Positions 38,955 through 47,328 of a stretch of 47,480 bases of DNA are shown here, piece after piece. This DNA is from Microcoleus sp. bin38.metabat.b11b12b14.051. GTDB lineage: Bacteria; Cyanobacteriota; Cyanobacteriia; Cyanobacteriales; Microcoleaceae. How positions within the stretch are numbered: the stretch's first letter is position 1; each line of letters opens with the position of its first letter. The notes under the pieces are model-generated. The model saw nothing but the letters and a program-made list of their open reading frames with translations, ran no database searches and had not been told where the DNA came from. The DNA lies in the NCBI RefSeq assembly GCF_013299165.1, contig NZ_JAAFKD010000042.1, positions 1 to 47,480 on the forward strand, written 5' to 3'. The position numbers and the translations under genes are program-made.

Positions 38955-41900
38955 ATGAGCATCAAAATCGTTAATACAGCCCACGTAGTAGATCGCGAAC
39001 AAACAACAACCCATCTTCGATACCTCGGCTACAATCGCAGCGAGGGGGTATTTCTGAGATTTTTTTACCACAGTTTAGACCCACGAAAAGATGCTGACAA
39101 AGGGCGCAAACTCTCAAATCTTGATTGGAATGCGATCGAAAAACATCAGGATGACGGTCGCGGCGTCTACGTGGTAGTCAACGGCGCCGGTGGCGGACAC
39201 ACCGACGGCGACATCAAACAGTGCTGTGCAGTTTTCTGCGAATGGGATGATATCTCCCTAGCCGAACAATCTTTGAAGTGGGAAGAAATTGGGTTTGTTG
39301 AGCCCACATTCACGGTGTACAGTGGCGATAAGTCCATGCAGCCTTACTGGGTATTTGACGAACCGATCGCAGTGGAACAGTGGCGGGAACTGCAAACCTT
39401 ACTCATTACTGCAATGGGGGCAGACAAGAGCAACAAAAATCCTAGCCGTGTTTTTCGCCTAGCCGGAGGATGGCACGTTAAGCCGGGGCGCGAACCGGTG
39501 AAATCTGAGATAGTCCAAGATTCGAGAATTCGCTACAGCTACGGTGAATTGTGCGATCGCCTGATAAATTTGGTTTCTCCGGCACAGCCCGAGATTCCCC
39601 CGACTGAGCCTGAGACCAAAAAAGAACCAGCTTGGAAAAAAGTTGTTCTGCCGGTGCCGATCGCCGTGCCTTTAGAAATTGGGTTATCTCGGAAATCCCG
39701 CGATGCACTGTCGGGGGTGCAAACCCTACGCAATACCACAATGGCGGCATTGGCTCGTGATTTGCTCGGCACAGCTACCGAGTTCGATCGTGCAGGACAA
39801 ATTACCAACGATGCAGCTTACACATTATTTACCGATGCTTGCCGTCGCTGCGCCAGCGGTGGAGGTTGGGGCGAGAAAGAATGGGAGCAGATTTGGCGAT
39901 CGGCATCATCAAAATCTCAGGTTTCCAGCATCAGCCACAATCTCTCTCCTGAAGCGTTGGAAAACTGCATTAAAGCTTGGTACTGGAAGCAGACTAATCC
40001 AGTGTCAAAATCTCAAAATCAAACCAAGCCTCCCGAAACAGAAAAATCAGTTTCAGCAGACAATCGAATCTTGGAATCGGATGACAAACTGATTCAGGAT
40101 TACAACAAAGTCGTCAAAGTTTTTGGTAGTCGAATTCGCCTGAACAAACTATCAAAAAGAATCGAAGTTGATGGCAAACCTGTGTCACTCGATCGAGCCA
40201 AATTGCAACTGGCAGTCAGGCATGGGTTGCTTCTGAAATCAGGACGCGAAGATATCCAGGATATTATCGCCGAAGTTGCAGAACAGAATGAGTATTCACC
40301 AGTAGCAGAATACCTGCGATCGTTACCTTTCTGCATGGACACTTCGATACTCGATCGCATCTCTGAAACTTATTTCGGAGTGAGTGGAGACATCTACACG
40401 ACTTTCATCAGGAAAACTCTAATCGCAGCAGTTAATCGAGCCCTAGTTCCCGGCTGCAAAGTAGACACAGCGTTAATTTTGCACGGCAAACAAGGATACA
40501 AAAAATCAAGTTTCTTCAATATTCTTGCAGGCGAGTATTTCGACGACTCAATGGGTGCTGCATCTGAAAAAGATGAGCGCCTGAAGCTACACCGATCGTG
40601 GTTTATCGAGTGGTCAGAGCTAGAGCGGATCTTCGGAAAAAAAGACGCATCTGCCGCCAAGGCATTTGTGACATCTAAAACCGACATGATTCGACCGCCG
40701 TATGGCAGGGATATTCAGGATCTACCTCGTCCCAGCATAATTGTGGCTACCACGAACCAAGATGAATTTTTGGTAGACCCGACGGGTGCACGGCGATTCT
40801 GGGTAATCCCAGTAAGCAAGAAAATTGACACCAGCCGACTCGCCGAAGAACGCGATGCCATTTGGGGTGCAGCAGTCGCGGCTTATTACGCCGGTGAACT
40901 CTGTTATTTGAATGATGATCAGGAATTGGTAGCTGAGGCGATCGCAGCAGAATTTAGAAGCTCAGATCCTTGGGAAGAATCGATATCTAGTTTCATCGAA
41001 AATCGGGAGTGGATTCGGACTAGCGACATTCTCGACCACCTTCGGATCGACCTCGATCGACAAGATCGATCGCACCAGATGCGGGTAGCTTCCATTCTCA
41101 AAGTGATGGGCTGGAGCAAAAATATCCGAGCAATGGGCGAAAAAAGAATAAGAGTTTGGGTTCCAGATTGCCCGGATCTACCTCAAAATGTGTCTGATCT
41201 ACCTCAAAACACCGAGGTAGATCACAAAGTAGATCACCCCAACAATCCAGCTATATCAACGTTACAGCCTTTGCCTTTTCCGCCGGATCTACCTGATCTA
41301 CCTAAAAGTAAAGAAAAAGATTTTCTCTTATCTCAGGACATGGCTGAAACTCAAAAAACTACTTTAGGATTTTTGCCAACTCAGATAAGTTTGGGCAAAA
41401 AGGTAGATCAGGTAGATCAGGTAGATCAGAATCAGTCAGGGAAAGGGATTGAAGAAACACCACCTCAAGATAATGAGGTAGTGCAGGGTGGATCAGAGGT
41501 AGATCAGGTTGAAATTGAAGCTGAACTGGTGGAGTTCATTCGATCAGCGATTCACGAATCAGATACCGAAACAGCAAAAGCAATCCAATCGACTCTGCGC
41601 GAAGTTTGCGCGAGTGGTAATGCCGATCGGGCGCGGGTGTGGGCTGCTCTTGCTGATGGTGAGCAAGAAGCTTTTAAAGCCTTACTGGTTGGTGAATCTG
41701 AGCTTTCCAACACCGCCGGGATTACTGAAGAAGAAGCGCAAACCATGCGCTCCATAGCGGAGATTTGGTGGGATGTGTACTTTCCCAACACGCAATCGCT
41801 TGTAACTCAACTTTTTGGCTGGAATGAACCCGGTCAGAAACATGGTGCTGAAGCAGTGCTCTTGTGGCTACAAGGCGAATCTGAGGTGGTGCGCGATCGA

Positions 41901-41960
41901 ATTGGCGAATTAATCAAAATCAAGTTGCAAGAAAATGAACCAACTAAAACTGACCTGTGA
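38955..41960 (+). CDS. Primase-helicase of RepB-primase/VapE type
   Basis: 1001 aa from ATG 38955. Residues 1-200 (FLRFFYHSLDPRKD, VYVVVNGAGGGHTDGDIKQC, VFCEWDD, NPSRVFRLAGGWH) look like an archaeo-eukaryotic RepB-type primase. A PriCT-like piece follows. From about residue 450 the VapE/D5-like helicase has LHGKQGYKKSSFFNILAG (Walker A near 510), WFIEWSELERI, RPSIIVATTNQDEFL and GARRFWVIPV. A linker (about 740-860) holds DLP and VDQ repeats encoded by iteron-like DNA. Main replication gene of the element. Confidence 0.82.
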   Translation: MSIKIVNTAHVVDREQTTTHLRYLGYNRSEGVFLRFFYHSLDPRKDADKGRKLSNLDWNAIEKHQDDGRGVYVVVNGAGGGHTDGDIKQCCAVFCEWDDISLAEQSLKWEEIGFVEPTFTVYSGDKSMQPYWVFDEPIAVEQWRELQTLLITAMGADKSNKNPSRVFRLAGGWHVKPGREPVKSEIVQDSRIRYSYGELCDRLINLVSPAQPEIPPTEPETKKEPAWKKVVLPVPIAVPLEIGLSRKSRDALSGVQTLRNTTMAALARDLLGTATEFDRAGQITNDAAYTLFTDACRRCASGGGWGEKEWEQIWRSASSKSQVSSISHNLSPEALENCIKAWYWKQTNPVSKSQNQTKPPETEKSVSADNRILESDDKLIQDYNKVVKVFGSRIRLNKLSKRIEVDGKPVSLDRAKLQLAVRHGLLLKSGREDIQDIIAEVAEQNEYSPVAEYLRSLPFCMDTSILDRISETYFGVSGDIYTTFIRKTLIAAVNRALVPGCKVDTALILHGKQGYKKSSFFNILAGEYFDDSMGAASEKDERLKLHRSWFIEWSELERIFGKKDASAAKAFVTSKTDMIRPPYGRDIQDLPRPSIIVATTNQDEFLVDPTGARRFWVIPVSKKIDTSRLAEERDAIWGAAVAAYYAGELCYLNDDQELVAEAIAAEFRSSDPWEESISSFIENREWIRTSDILDHLRIDLDRQDRSHQMRVASILKVMGWSKNIRAMGEKRIRVWVPDCPDLPQNVSDLPQNTEVDHKVDHPNNPAISTLQPLPFPPDLPDLPKSKEKDFLLSQDMAETQKTTLGFLPTQISLGKKVDQVDQVDQNQSGKGIEETPPQDNEVVQGGSEVDQVEIEAELVEFIRSAIHESDTETAKAIQSTLREVCASGNADRARVWAALADGEQEAFKALLVGESELSNTAGITEEEAQTMRSIAEIWWDVYFPNTQSLVTQLFGWNEPGQKHGAEAVLLWLQGESEVVRDRIGELIKIKLQENEPTKTDL
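41175..41505. repeat. Iteron-like GATCTACC array: candidate replication origin
   Basis: Ten copies of GATCTACC in 331 bases. Forward at 41175, 41196, 41286 and 41295; reverse (GGTAGATC) at 41216, 41402, 41411, 41420 and 41498; one 7/8 match at 41228. Forward copies are read as Asp-Leu-Pro and reverse copies as Val-Asp-Gln/His, so DNA, not peptide, seems conserved. Origins nested in the initiator gene are known, for example in phage lambda O. Confidence 0.6.
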
Positions 41961-42102
41961 GCAGGAATTTAGGCTGCAAGTGTACAGTCAGCAAGTCAAA
42001 AATATTTCTTTAGAAGAAGCTCAACGCTTGCTGATTGAATTAATGCGCCAATCAATGGTCAAAAACAACATTATTAAGGACTTGCTCAAAAATGGAAATT
42101 AA
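41935..42102 (+). CDS. nblA: NblA-family phycobilisome degradation protein
   Basis: 55 aa: LTCEQEFRLQVYSQQVKN, then SLEEAQRLLIELMRQSMVKNN, then an IKDLLKNGN tail. This is the NblA pattern (L..EQEF.L..F..QV, EQ..LL..L..QLMVK.N, LLK). NblA is a small helical adaptor that binds phycobiliproteins and delivers phycobilisomes to Clp proteolysis. It overlaps the primase gene by 26 bases and the excisionase gene by 11, so it should be expressed with replication and excision. NblA genes are known in some cyanophages (Ma-LMM01, PaV-LD). Confidence 0.85.
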   Translation: MNQLKLTCEQEFRLQVYSQQVKNISLEEAQRLLIELMRQSMVKNNIIKDLLKNGN

Positions 42103-42379
42103 TTACATTGATGTCCGCAAAGCCTGTTATATCCTGGGGTGCAGCGATCGAACTTTACTTCGCTACCGACAACAAAACAAGCTTTTACAAGGGATTCATT
42201 GGGGTAGAAATCCCAGCGGAAAAGTTCTTTACAATCAACAATTACTGGAGAATTTGGTGATTTGTGGTGGTGAGATTGCTCACCCAGATCATCAAAAACT
42301 TATCGATCGATGTCTTGCTGATCGACCTGAAAATCAGAAGAAAAAGCAGGCAAAATATCCGGTAACTGTGGCAGGTTAA
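42092..42379 (+). CDS. Putative excisionase (HTH)
   Basis: 95 aa. YIDVRKACYILGCSDRTLLRYRQQNKLLQGIHW is a MerR/excisionase-type helix-turn-helix followed by a wing (GKVLYNQQLLENLV). It starts inside nblA and its 3' end overlaps the convergent integrase gene by 80 bases. Position and fold fit a recombination directionality factor. Confidence 0.72.
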   Translation: MEINYIDVRKACYILGCSDRTLLRYRQQNKLLQGIHWGRNPSGKVLYNQQLLENLVICGGEIAHPDHQKLIDRCLADRPENQKKKQAKYPVTVAG

Positions 42380-43427
42380 CCAGACCGGCATAGTTTTCAT
42401 AGAGCGTTCGCACATCATGCCCTGTCAGCGAGGCGATCGCTACTGGGTTCATGCCAGCCTCCAGTCCATGAGAGATTAGCGTGTGCCGGGTGGTGTAGGG
42501 TCTGCGGTACTCAATCCCCAATTCAGCTAGAGCAGGCTTCCAGTACCGCTTGCAGAAGTTTTTAGGGTCAATCAGCTTGCCTTCGGGGCTGGTAAAAATT
42601 GGCTCACTTGAATTAGCGTCCCATCGCCTCCAAAGTAATATTTGCTGCAATCGTGGAGTGAGCGGAACGGTGCGGGCTTTGTTGGTTTTGGTGGATTTGC
42701 GATCGCCACCGCTGATGCTTTCTCCTATCCAAATCCCCGCACAGTCAACGGAACAGTGTCGCCAAAGCAACGCCGCTGTCTCACCAGTTCGCAGCCCAGT
42801 GCCAAATTTGAATTCTACGTAATCAGCATAGTGGCTGAAGTTTGGATCAGAGCGAAACAAGCCTACAATCTGAGAAATCTCGATCGCCGTGAAAGGTTGC
42901 GGGCGCTGTTTCGGCGGCACCACGATTTTGATATCCGCCCACGGGTTCTCGGTCAGCAGCTTTCTTTTAATTGCCCACTCCCAGCAAGCATTCAGCATCA
43001 CTATCCGCTCCCGCACTGTTACCGGCTCTAGCTTTTTTGCCAGCCAGTCGCGGAATTTTTCGGCTGTGGCTTCTGTGATGCCGATCGCTATTTTATTTTT
43101 AAAAAAATCAGTTAGTTGACCGCTAAATCCCTTGTACTTGGTAAGCGTTGTCTTGGCAATCTGCCGTTTCTTGTAATCGCTAAATTTTTCCCACAGTTCT
43201 GTAACTGCTAGGGACTGCTGTTGCTGGGGCTTGTACTTGACAAGGGATGGATCGAAATTCTCGCTGGCAATGTCGAGTTCAATCTGCCGAGCTTTGATTT
43301 CGGCTGCCTTTCGATTAGCAAAAGTCTCAGGCAGCCCAATATATAACCAGAATCTTTTGCCTCGCCACGACCACGCTAACCGGAGTCTGTTTTTGAAAAC
43401 TTCGATTCTAACTGTGCCACTTGTCAT
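42300..43427 (-). CDS. int: Tyrosine integrase
   Basis: 375-aa site-specific recombinase. Catalytic Arg is in FGTGLRTGETAALLW, the hairpin Lys is in KTNKARTVPL, and box II is PYTTRHTLISHG (Tyr replaces the first His, as in many phage integrases). The last His and Tyr are in LTGHDVRTLYENYAGL. The N-terminal arm-binding and core-binding domains are complete. It lies 192 bases from the 98-bp repeat in the intact tRNA and is the likely agent of integration there. Confidence 0.95.
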   Translation of the reverse strand: MTSGTVRIEVFKNRLRLAWSWRGKRFWLYIGLPETFANRKAAEIKARQIELDIASENFDPSLVKYKPQQQQSLAVTELWEKFSDYKKRQIAKTTLTKYKGFSGQLTDFFKNKIAIGITEATAEKFRDWLAKKLEPVTVRERIVMLNACWEWAIKRKLLTENPWADIKIVVPPKQRPQPFTAIEISQIVGLFRSDPNFSHYADYVEFKFGTGLRTGETAALLWRHCSVDCAGIWIGESISGGDRKSTKTNKARTVPLTPRLQQILLWRRWDANSSEPIFTSPEGKLIDPKNFCKRYWKPALAELGIEYRRPYTTRHTLISHGLEAGMNPVAIASLTGHDVRTLYENYAGLVNLPQLPDILPAFSSDFQVDQQDIDR

Positions 43428-43450
43428 ATTACTGGTACATTTTTGAGTTT

Positions 43451-43470
43451 TTTAGTTTTTACAAACTAAA
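43451..43470. promoter_or_regulatory. Inverted repeat upstream of the integrase
   Basis: TTTAGTTT TTAC AAACTAAA, a perfect 8-bp inverted repeat 24 bases before the integrase start codon; a plausible operator. Confidence 0.4.
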
Positions 43471-43571
43471 GACAAATTTTTAAAAGAGTGTTTAAAAGCT
43501 AAGCTCGATCGAGACTAATAAAAATGTGGAATCCTTGCCAGATAAGCGTATCGCTGTTTTATCGCAAAATT

Positions 43572-43615
43572 TGTCAGGGATTGTCATAGTCTGTCACCCC
43601 TTATTGAGAATGTCA
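43572..43615. promoter_or_regulatory. Phased TGTCA repeats beside the attachment core
   Basis: TGTCA occurs at 43572, 43582 and 43592, exactly 10 bases apart, and again at 43611. One helical turn spacing next to the core fits integrase-arm or excisionase binding sites. A single TTGTCA lies near the other end at 4074. Confidence 0.4.
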
Positions 43616-43619
43616 AATT

Positions 43620-43717
43620 TAGCCGAAAACCTGTAAAAACAACAAAACCCTCTCAGAGAGAAGGTTTTATTAATCGGAGCGACACGATTTGAACGTGCGA
43701 CCCCCACTACCCCAAAG
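43620..43717. repeat. Right attachment repeat of the element
   Basis: Identical 98 bp to 3930-4027. Here the segment is joined to the tRNA 5' part and so rebuilds a complete tRNA gene and its terminator. Confidence 0.93.
43632..43668 (-). terminator. tRNA-Pro terminator
   Basis: On the minus strand AAAACCTTCTC...GAGAGGGTTTT is followed by GTTGTTTTT. It is part of the duplicated attachment repeat. Confidence 0.8.
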
Positions 43718-43747
43718 TGGTGCGCTACCAAGCTGCGCTACGCCCCG
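43674..43747 (-). tRNA. tRNA-Pro (anticodon GGG)
   Basis: 74 bases on the minus strand. The acceptor stem CGGGGCG/CGCTCCG pairs with one G-U, and the anticodon loop TTGGGGT gives GGG. The T-arm is CGCACGTTCAAATCGTGTC. No CCA is encoded. The 3' 44 bases come from the element's attachment site, so the tRNA stays functional after integration. Confidence 0.95.
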
Positions 43748-43784
43748 ACACCTTTAACAGCTTAACATGGAATTCCTCAAAATG

Positions 43785-44150
43785 TCAAAAAACTTTTAAA
43801 ACTTTTGCCGCCTCCACCAAACCGGGCGCACTCCGCGCCGGCCAAAAACCCTCGCATCTCCGGCCAGCATTCAGGATCAACTGCACGCTGTAAGCTTCGG
43901 GATAGCCTTCTAACTCCAGCCACAACAAGTCGCTTTCGGCTTCAATGGCGATTTTTTCCTCGTCCATGAGCTCAGACGCCATTTGACTCATCGCAGCCGC
44001 CAACTGTCCCAACAACCGGCAAAAATCGTTTAACTCGGCTTCGGTGAGTTCGATCGCCCAACCCTCACCAGCCACCAAGCCCTTAAACTCCTCGGCGTTG
44101 GGGTTCCATCCCAAACGCCAGCCAACACCCGTCTTAATTACACGTTCCAT
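43785..44150 (-). CDS. DUF1818 family protein
   Basis: 121-aa conserved cyanobacterial protein. The opening VIKTGVGWRLGWNP, the middle GEGWAIELTEAELNDFCRLL and the end GRRCEGFWPARSAPGLVEAAK match DUF1818. Function unknown. Chromosomal flank of the tRNA. Confidence 0.85.
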   Translation of the reverse strand: MERVIKTGVGWRLGWNPNAEEFKGLVAGEGWAIELTEAELNDFCRLLGQLAAAMSQMASELMDEEKIAIEAESDLLWLELEGYPEAYSVQLILNAGRRCEGFWPARSAPGLVEAAKVLKVF

Positions 44151-44154
44151 GAGG

Positions 44155-44446
44155 CGATTTTGGATTTTAGATTTTAGATTTTAGATTGATTGATTGATTG
44201 GTTGGATTGCATTGATTGATTGGATTGCATTGATTGATTGGCTGAACTTACCGTCATCACAGGGGATTTAAGCCCCCACCTTTAGGTGGATTGTTTTTAG
44301 GCAGGGGCTTAAATCCCCTGCCTAAAAACTTCGCACTCCGAAGTCAACTGTCAACTGTCAACAGTTAACCGCTGTGTCGAGAAACCTGGTTTTTTGCGAA
44401 AATACTTTGTTGTACCCCGCAGATTTGCCAAAAACCCGGTTTCTGG
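44155..44446. repeat. Repeat-rich spacer
   Basis: TTAGATT heptamers, GATT/GATTGCATTG arrays (about 44160-44240), a long hairpin with AGGGGATTTAAGCCCC arms (44261-44276 and 44304-44319), and a GAAACC...GGTTTC inverted element (44381-44446). The last has a relative at 46735-46798. I see no gene here. Confidence 0.75.
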
Positions 44447-44459
44447 GCCTCGGAAAAGC

Positions 44460-45107
44460 TTACGGTGTCAGCAACTTCGCATCTCCCGGCTGGGGCTGCG
44501 GTATTTCGGGGGAAGTCTCGCGCCCTTGTGGTTTTGTTCCCGCCGCCGGTGGCCCTCCACGGCCAGAATTTTCGGTAAACACATCAACCAAAGCTTGAAC
44601 CAAAGCATCCCGCTGTCTACGATTTAAGCTTTGAATAGCAGTGCGATCGCGTTCCATCGGATTTTCTCGCAAAACGTCGTTTCCAGGATACACGTTTTCC
44701 ACCAAATAATCGGGAGTCGCCCCCAAATAGTCAGCTAAACTCAACTTCCAATCAAAGCGGTAATTCGTCGGCCTTCCTTTGACAAACACGTGATACCGAA
44801 TCAATCGCCCGACTAATGTATTATTGGGATCGACTTTTCCGGTTTCCTTAGAAATGTAGTTATTCTCGATCGGCAAATCCGGCAATTTTTCATACACAAA
44901 TTTCCAAGCATCTTGCGCCCTCAATTGCTGCGGCGCCGATTGTTGAGCAACCAGATCCACCACCGCTAAATTAGAAGGGAGCAGCCGCGAAGGTTCCAAA
45001 GCCAACAAACTCAGTTCGCCCGATTCCAATACCCAATTCAAAAGCGTGAAAATCGCTACAATTAAAGTAACGAACAGAAAAGTCAAGCCCAGCTTTAATT
45101 TTTTCAC
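44460..45107 (-). CDS. Conserved membrane-anchored protein
   Basis: 215 aa. One N-terminal membrane segment (LGLTFLFVTLIVAIFTLLNWVL) is followed by a periplasm-side domain with VGRLIRYHVFVKGRPTNYRFDWKLSLADYLG and a Pro/Gly-rich tail. I recall similar proteins as conserved and uncharacterised in cyanobacteria. Function unknown. The 45108-45359 spacer behind it holds no supported gene. Confidence 0.65.
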   Translation of the reverse strand: MKKLKLGLTFLFVTLIVAIFTLLNWVLESGELSLLALEPSRLLPSNLAVVDLVAQQSAPQQLRAQDAWKFVYEKLPDLPIENNYISKETGKVDPNNTLVGRLIRYHVFVKGRPTNYRFDWKLSLADYLGATPDYLVENVYPGNDVLRENPMERDRTAIQSLNRRQRDALVQALVDVFTENSGRGGPPAAGTKPQGRETSPEIPQPQPGDAKLLTP

Positions 45108-45359
45108 TATTTTAATAATTTATCAATTAGAATAATTTTATAAACCTAGTCGCCAGCAGAGCGAGCATCTCTATCTTGCTTTTTTGTAAGGGCGATCGTC
45201 CCGACTCGCGATCGCAAGCGTGGCGCACCGCCATAGACATTATATAAAATCAGCCTGATTTTTCCTCGTTGCGTGCAAGTCTGGTGGCTGAAAGTTTTGA
45301 GTTTTGAATTAACAAAAATTGCTCGCAATTGGCGATCCAAAACTCAAAACTCCCCAAGT

Positions 45360-45593
45360 CTAGATATCTCCGATAATTTCCGGCTGAGTGAGTTCGTCCG
45401 ACATCTCAAATATCGCCCGCATCACAGGTTTCATCATTTGATGGTCGTCCATATTGTCAAAATCTTCATAGCGGCGGCGTTTGGCGCGGTTCGCTACCTG
45501 CACCGTAATCCGATAGCGGTTGGATGCAGCACTGATCAACTCTTCCGCCCGACGGGTTAGCTGAGTTGAATCGAAGGTTGGACGCTTAACCAT
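45360..45593 (-). CDS. rpoZ: RNA polymerase omega subunit
   Basis: 77-aa omega subunit that helps assemble RNA polymerase. SNRYRITVQVANRAKRRRYEDFDN and MKPVMRAIFEMSDELTQPEII are the cyanobacterial RpoZ signature. Full length, single gene. Confidence 0.95.
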   Translation of the reverse strand: MVKRPTFDSTQLTRRAEELISAASNRYRITVQVANRAKRRRYEDFDNMDDHQMMKPVMRAIFEMSDELTQPEIIGDI

Positions 45594-45673
45594 GAGACTA
45601 CCTACTTTATCTAAAGTTACATTCTAGTTTACTATGTCAAGATTCATAAATTATTAACTGAGTAACATTGCTT

Positions 45674-46366
45674 ATGCAGGCAGCAACAGCCTACTCCTTC
45701 GGTCACTTGCATCGGATCAATTCTCATCCCCTCAAATTGGTTGCTTTTGGCGACAGCCTAATCTACGGTTTTGGCGACGGTGCGGGCGGTGGTTGGGTGG
45801 AAAGATTGCGGCGCCAGTGGATGTTACCCGAGAGTGCAGGACACGTTTTATACAATTTGGGCGTTCGGGGCGATCGCGCCTATCAAGTCGCCCAGCGGCT
45901 CGAAAACGAGTTTCGCCACCGGGGCGAGCTCAGAAACCGCGTCCCCGATGCGATTATTCTTTCAGTAGGCCTCAACGACTCGGCGAGAGTGCAATCGCCT
46001 AACGGGCGCAGTTATACTGAGTTTGAACATTTTAAAACTGTTTTGGATAATTTGTTAAATTTATCGCAACAACTTTGTCCGGTGATATTTGTCGGGATGG
46101 TGCCGGTGGATGAAAGCAAAATGCCTTTTCAAGATTGTTTGTATTACAATCACGCCGACCAATATCGCTATAAAGAAGCGACAAAGTTAGCTTGTCAGTC
46201 GCGGGGAATTCCCTATTTAGATATTTTTGATAAATGGATCGCTCGCGGTAATATTTGGTGTCGTTCCTGTCTAACTTCCGATGGTCTGCATCCCAATGCA
46301 GCCGGCTATCAATGTTTGTTTGAAGATGTGACAAGTTGGGAACCGTTAGTCGCTATTAGTCATTAG
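45674..46366 (+). CDS. GDSL/SGNH-type hydrolase
   Basis: 230 aa. Block I VAFGDSLIYGFGDG (catalytic Ser), block II YNLGVRGDRA (Gly), block III SVGLNDSAR (Asn), block V SDGLHPNAAGY (Asp-x-x-His). All four SGNH residues are present, so an esterase or lipase-like activity is expected; substrate unknown. ATG 45674 is preferred over TTG 45668. Confidence 0.88.
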   Translation: MQAATAYSFGHLHRINSHPLKLVAFGDSLIYGFGDGAGGGWVERLRRQWMLPESAGHVLYNLGVRGDRAYQVAQRLENEFRHRGELRNRVPDAIILSVGLNDSARVQSPNGRSYTEFEHFKTVLDNLLNLSQQLCPVIFVGMVPVDESKMPFQDCLYYNHADQYRYKEATKLACQSRGIPYLDIFDKWIARGNIWCRSCLTSDGLHPNAAGYQCLFEDVTSWEPLVAISH

Positions 46367-46567
46367 TCATTGGTCATCTCGCCCGCTCGCGAAGCCGAAG
46401 GGTGGTCATTGGTCATTGGTCATCTTGCCCGCTCGCGAAGCCGAAGGGTGGTCATTGGTCATTGGTCATTGGTCATTGGTCATTAGTCATTAGTCATTAG
46501 TCAGTTGTCAGTTGTCAGTTGTCATTGGTCATTGGTCATTGGTCATTAGTCAGTTGTCATTGGTCAT
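46349..46567. repeat. CATTGGT/CATTAGT heptamer array
   Basis: Many units of CATTGGT, CATTAGT and CAGTTGT, interrupted twice by CTCGCGAAGCCGAAGGGTGG words. The 46367-47145 spacer contains only repeats. Confidence 0.85.
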
Positions 46568-46601
46568 ATCATGTTGTGTCTGTTACTACAACAAAAAAAA
46601 G

Positions 46602-46660
46602 GTTCGTAGTGCGTCCTGGCGTCCGCTTTCATTCTGCGGACGCCAGGACGCACTACGAAC
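46602..46660. repeat. Palindromic intergenic repeat, copy 2
   Basis: Same arms as 1089-1147 with a different loop (CTTTCATT in place of TACCCGGA). Confidence 0.85.
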
Positions 46661-46734
46661 AAATCTTACTGGGGTTAGTCGATCGCGAAGGATATCTGTT
46701 GTCAGTTGTGAGTATAGGATGCAGGGCTAATCAA

Positions 46735-46798
46735 GAAACCGGGTTTTTTCACAGCAACCCTTCGTCACAGCCCGCCTTGTGCTAAAAAACCCGGTTTC
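46735..46798. repeat. GAAACCGGGTTTTTT inverted repeat
   Basis: Perfect 15-bp arms around a 34-base centre; related to 44381-44446. Confidence 0.8.
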
Positions 46799-46905
46799 TG
46801 GACACCCGTGCGTCCTATACACTTACCTAAAAAGCGATATTCTGCGAACCATACCTATAGAATTTCTGGACAATTCCTGCATAAGTTCCAGGTAGATAAG
46901 GAGTT

Positions 46906-46959
46906 TAAGCATTTTAAGCATTTTAAGCATTTTAAGCATTTTAAGCATTTTAAAATCGA
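46906..46959. repeat. Nonamer tandem repeat (TAAGCATTT)6
   Basis: Six perfect 9-base units about 190 bases upstream of the SLH gene fragment. Confidence 0.9.
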
Positions 46960-47145
46960 CCAACTAGCAGAAAAATATTTATTTTAAAAGACCGTATCTT
47001 CCCATCACGATAAATCAAAGCATTTAATAATGATGACATCACTGAGTGCAAGAGCAAGCTAGGCAAGAATCAATCAACGATAAATAGCCGGACAAAGGCT
47101 TGCTTTTTTCTCAATAAAAAACTTGTGGAAATTGGAGTATCAAAA

Positions 47146-47328
47146 ATGTCAGTATTTCAACGCATTAAATTCGGCACATCTGTTATATTAACATTGGCAA
47201 CCGTTGCCCCAAGCGCAGCGCAGATGCTCGCTCCCATGCCTGCTTTTGCTCAAACAGCTTTTTCCGACGTTAATAATAACTATTGGGCAAAAGACTTTAT
47301 TCAAGATTTTCACAAAGAGCGCATTTAA
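47146..47328 (+). pseudogene. Truncated S-layer-homology protein
   Basis: 60 codons from ATG 47146. A signal peptide (RIKFGTSVILTLATV...PAFAQ, cleavage after AFAQ) is followed by the first half of an SLH repeat (AFSDVNNNYWAKDFIQ). The frame then stops at HKERI where GFPDG would be expected. I see no clear continuation in the remaining 150 bases, so the gene is broken. Confidence 0.65.

Larger units (their letters stand above)
3930..43717. mobile_element. Integrated element of about 39.7 kb in tRNA-Pro(GGG)
   Basis: Perfect 98-bp direct repeats flank the region, one in an intact tRNA gene. A tyrosine integrase and an HTH excisionase candidate sit just inside the intact-tRNA end. The contents are phage/plasmid-like: antirepressors, nucleases, ligase, methylases, primase-helicase and small unknown genes. 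No terminase, portal, capsid or tail-tube gene was recognised. It also carries NblA, a Ycf35/DUF2997/Ycf46 set and a candidate two-barrel RNA polymerase. Confidence 0.92.
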
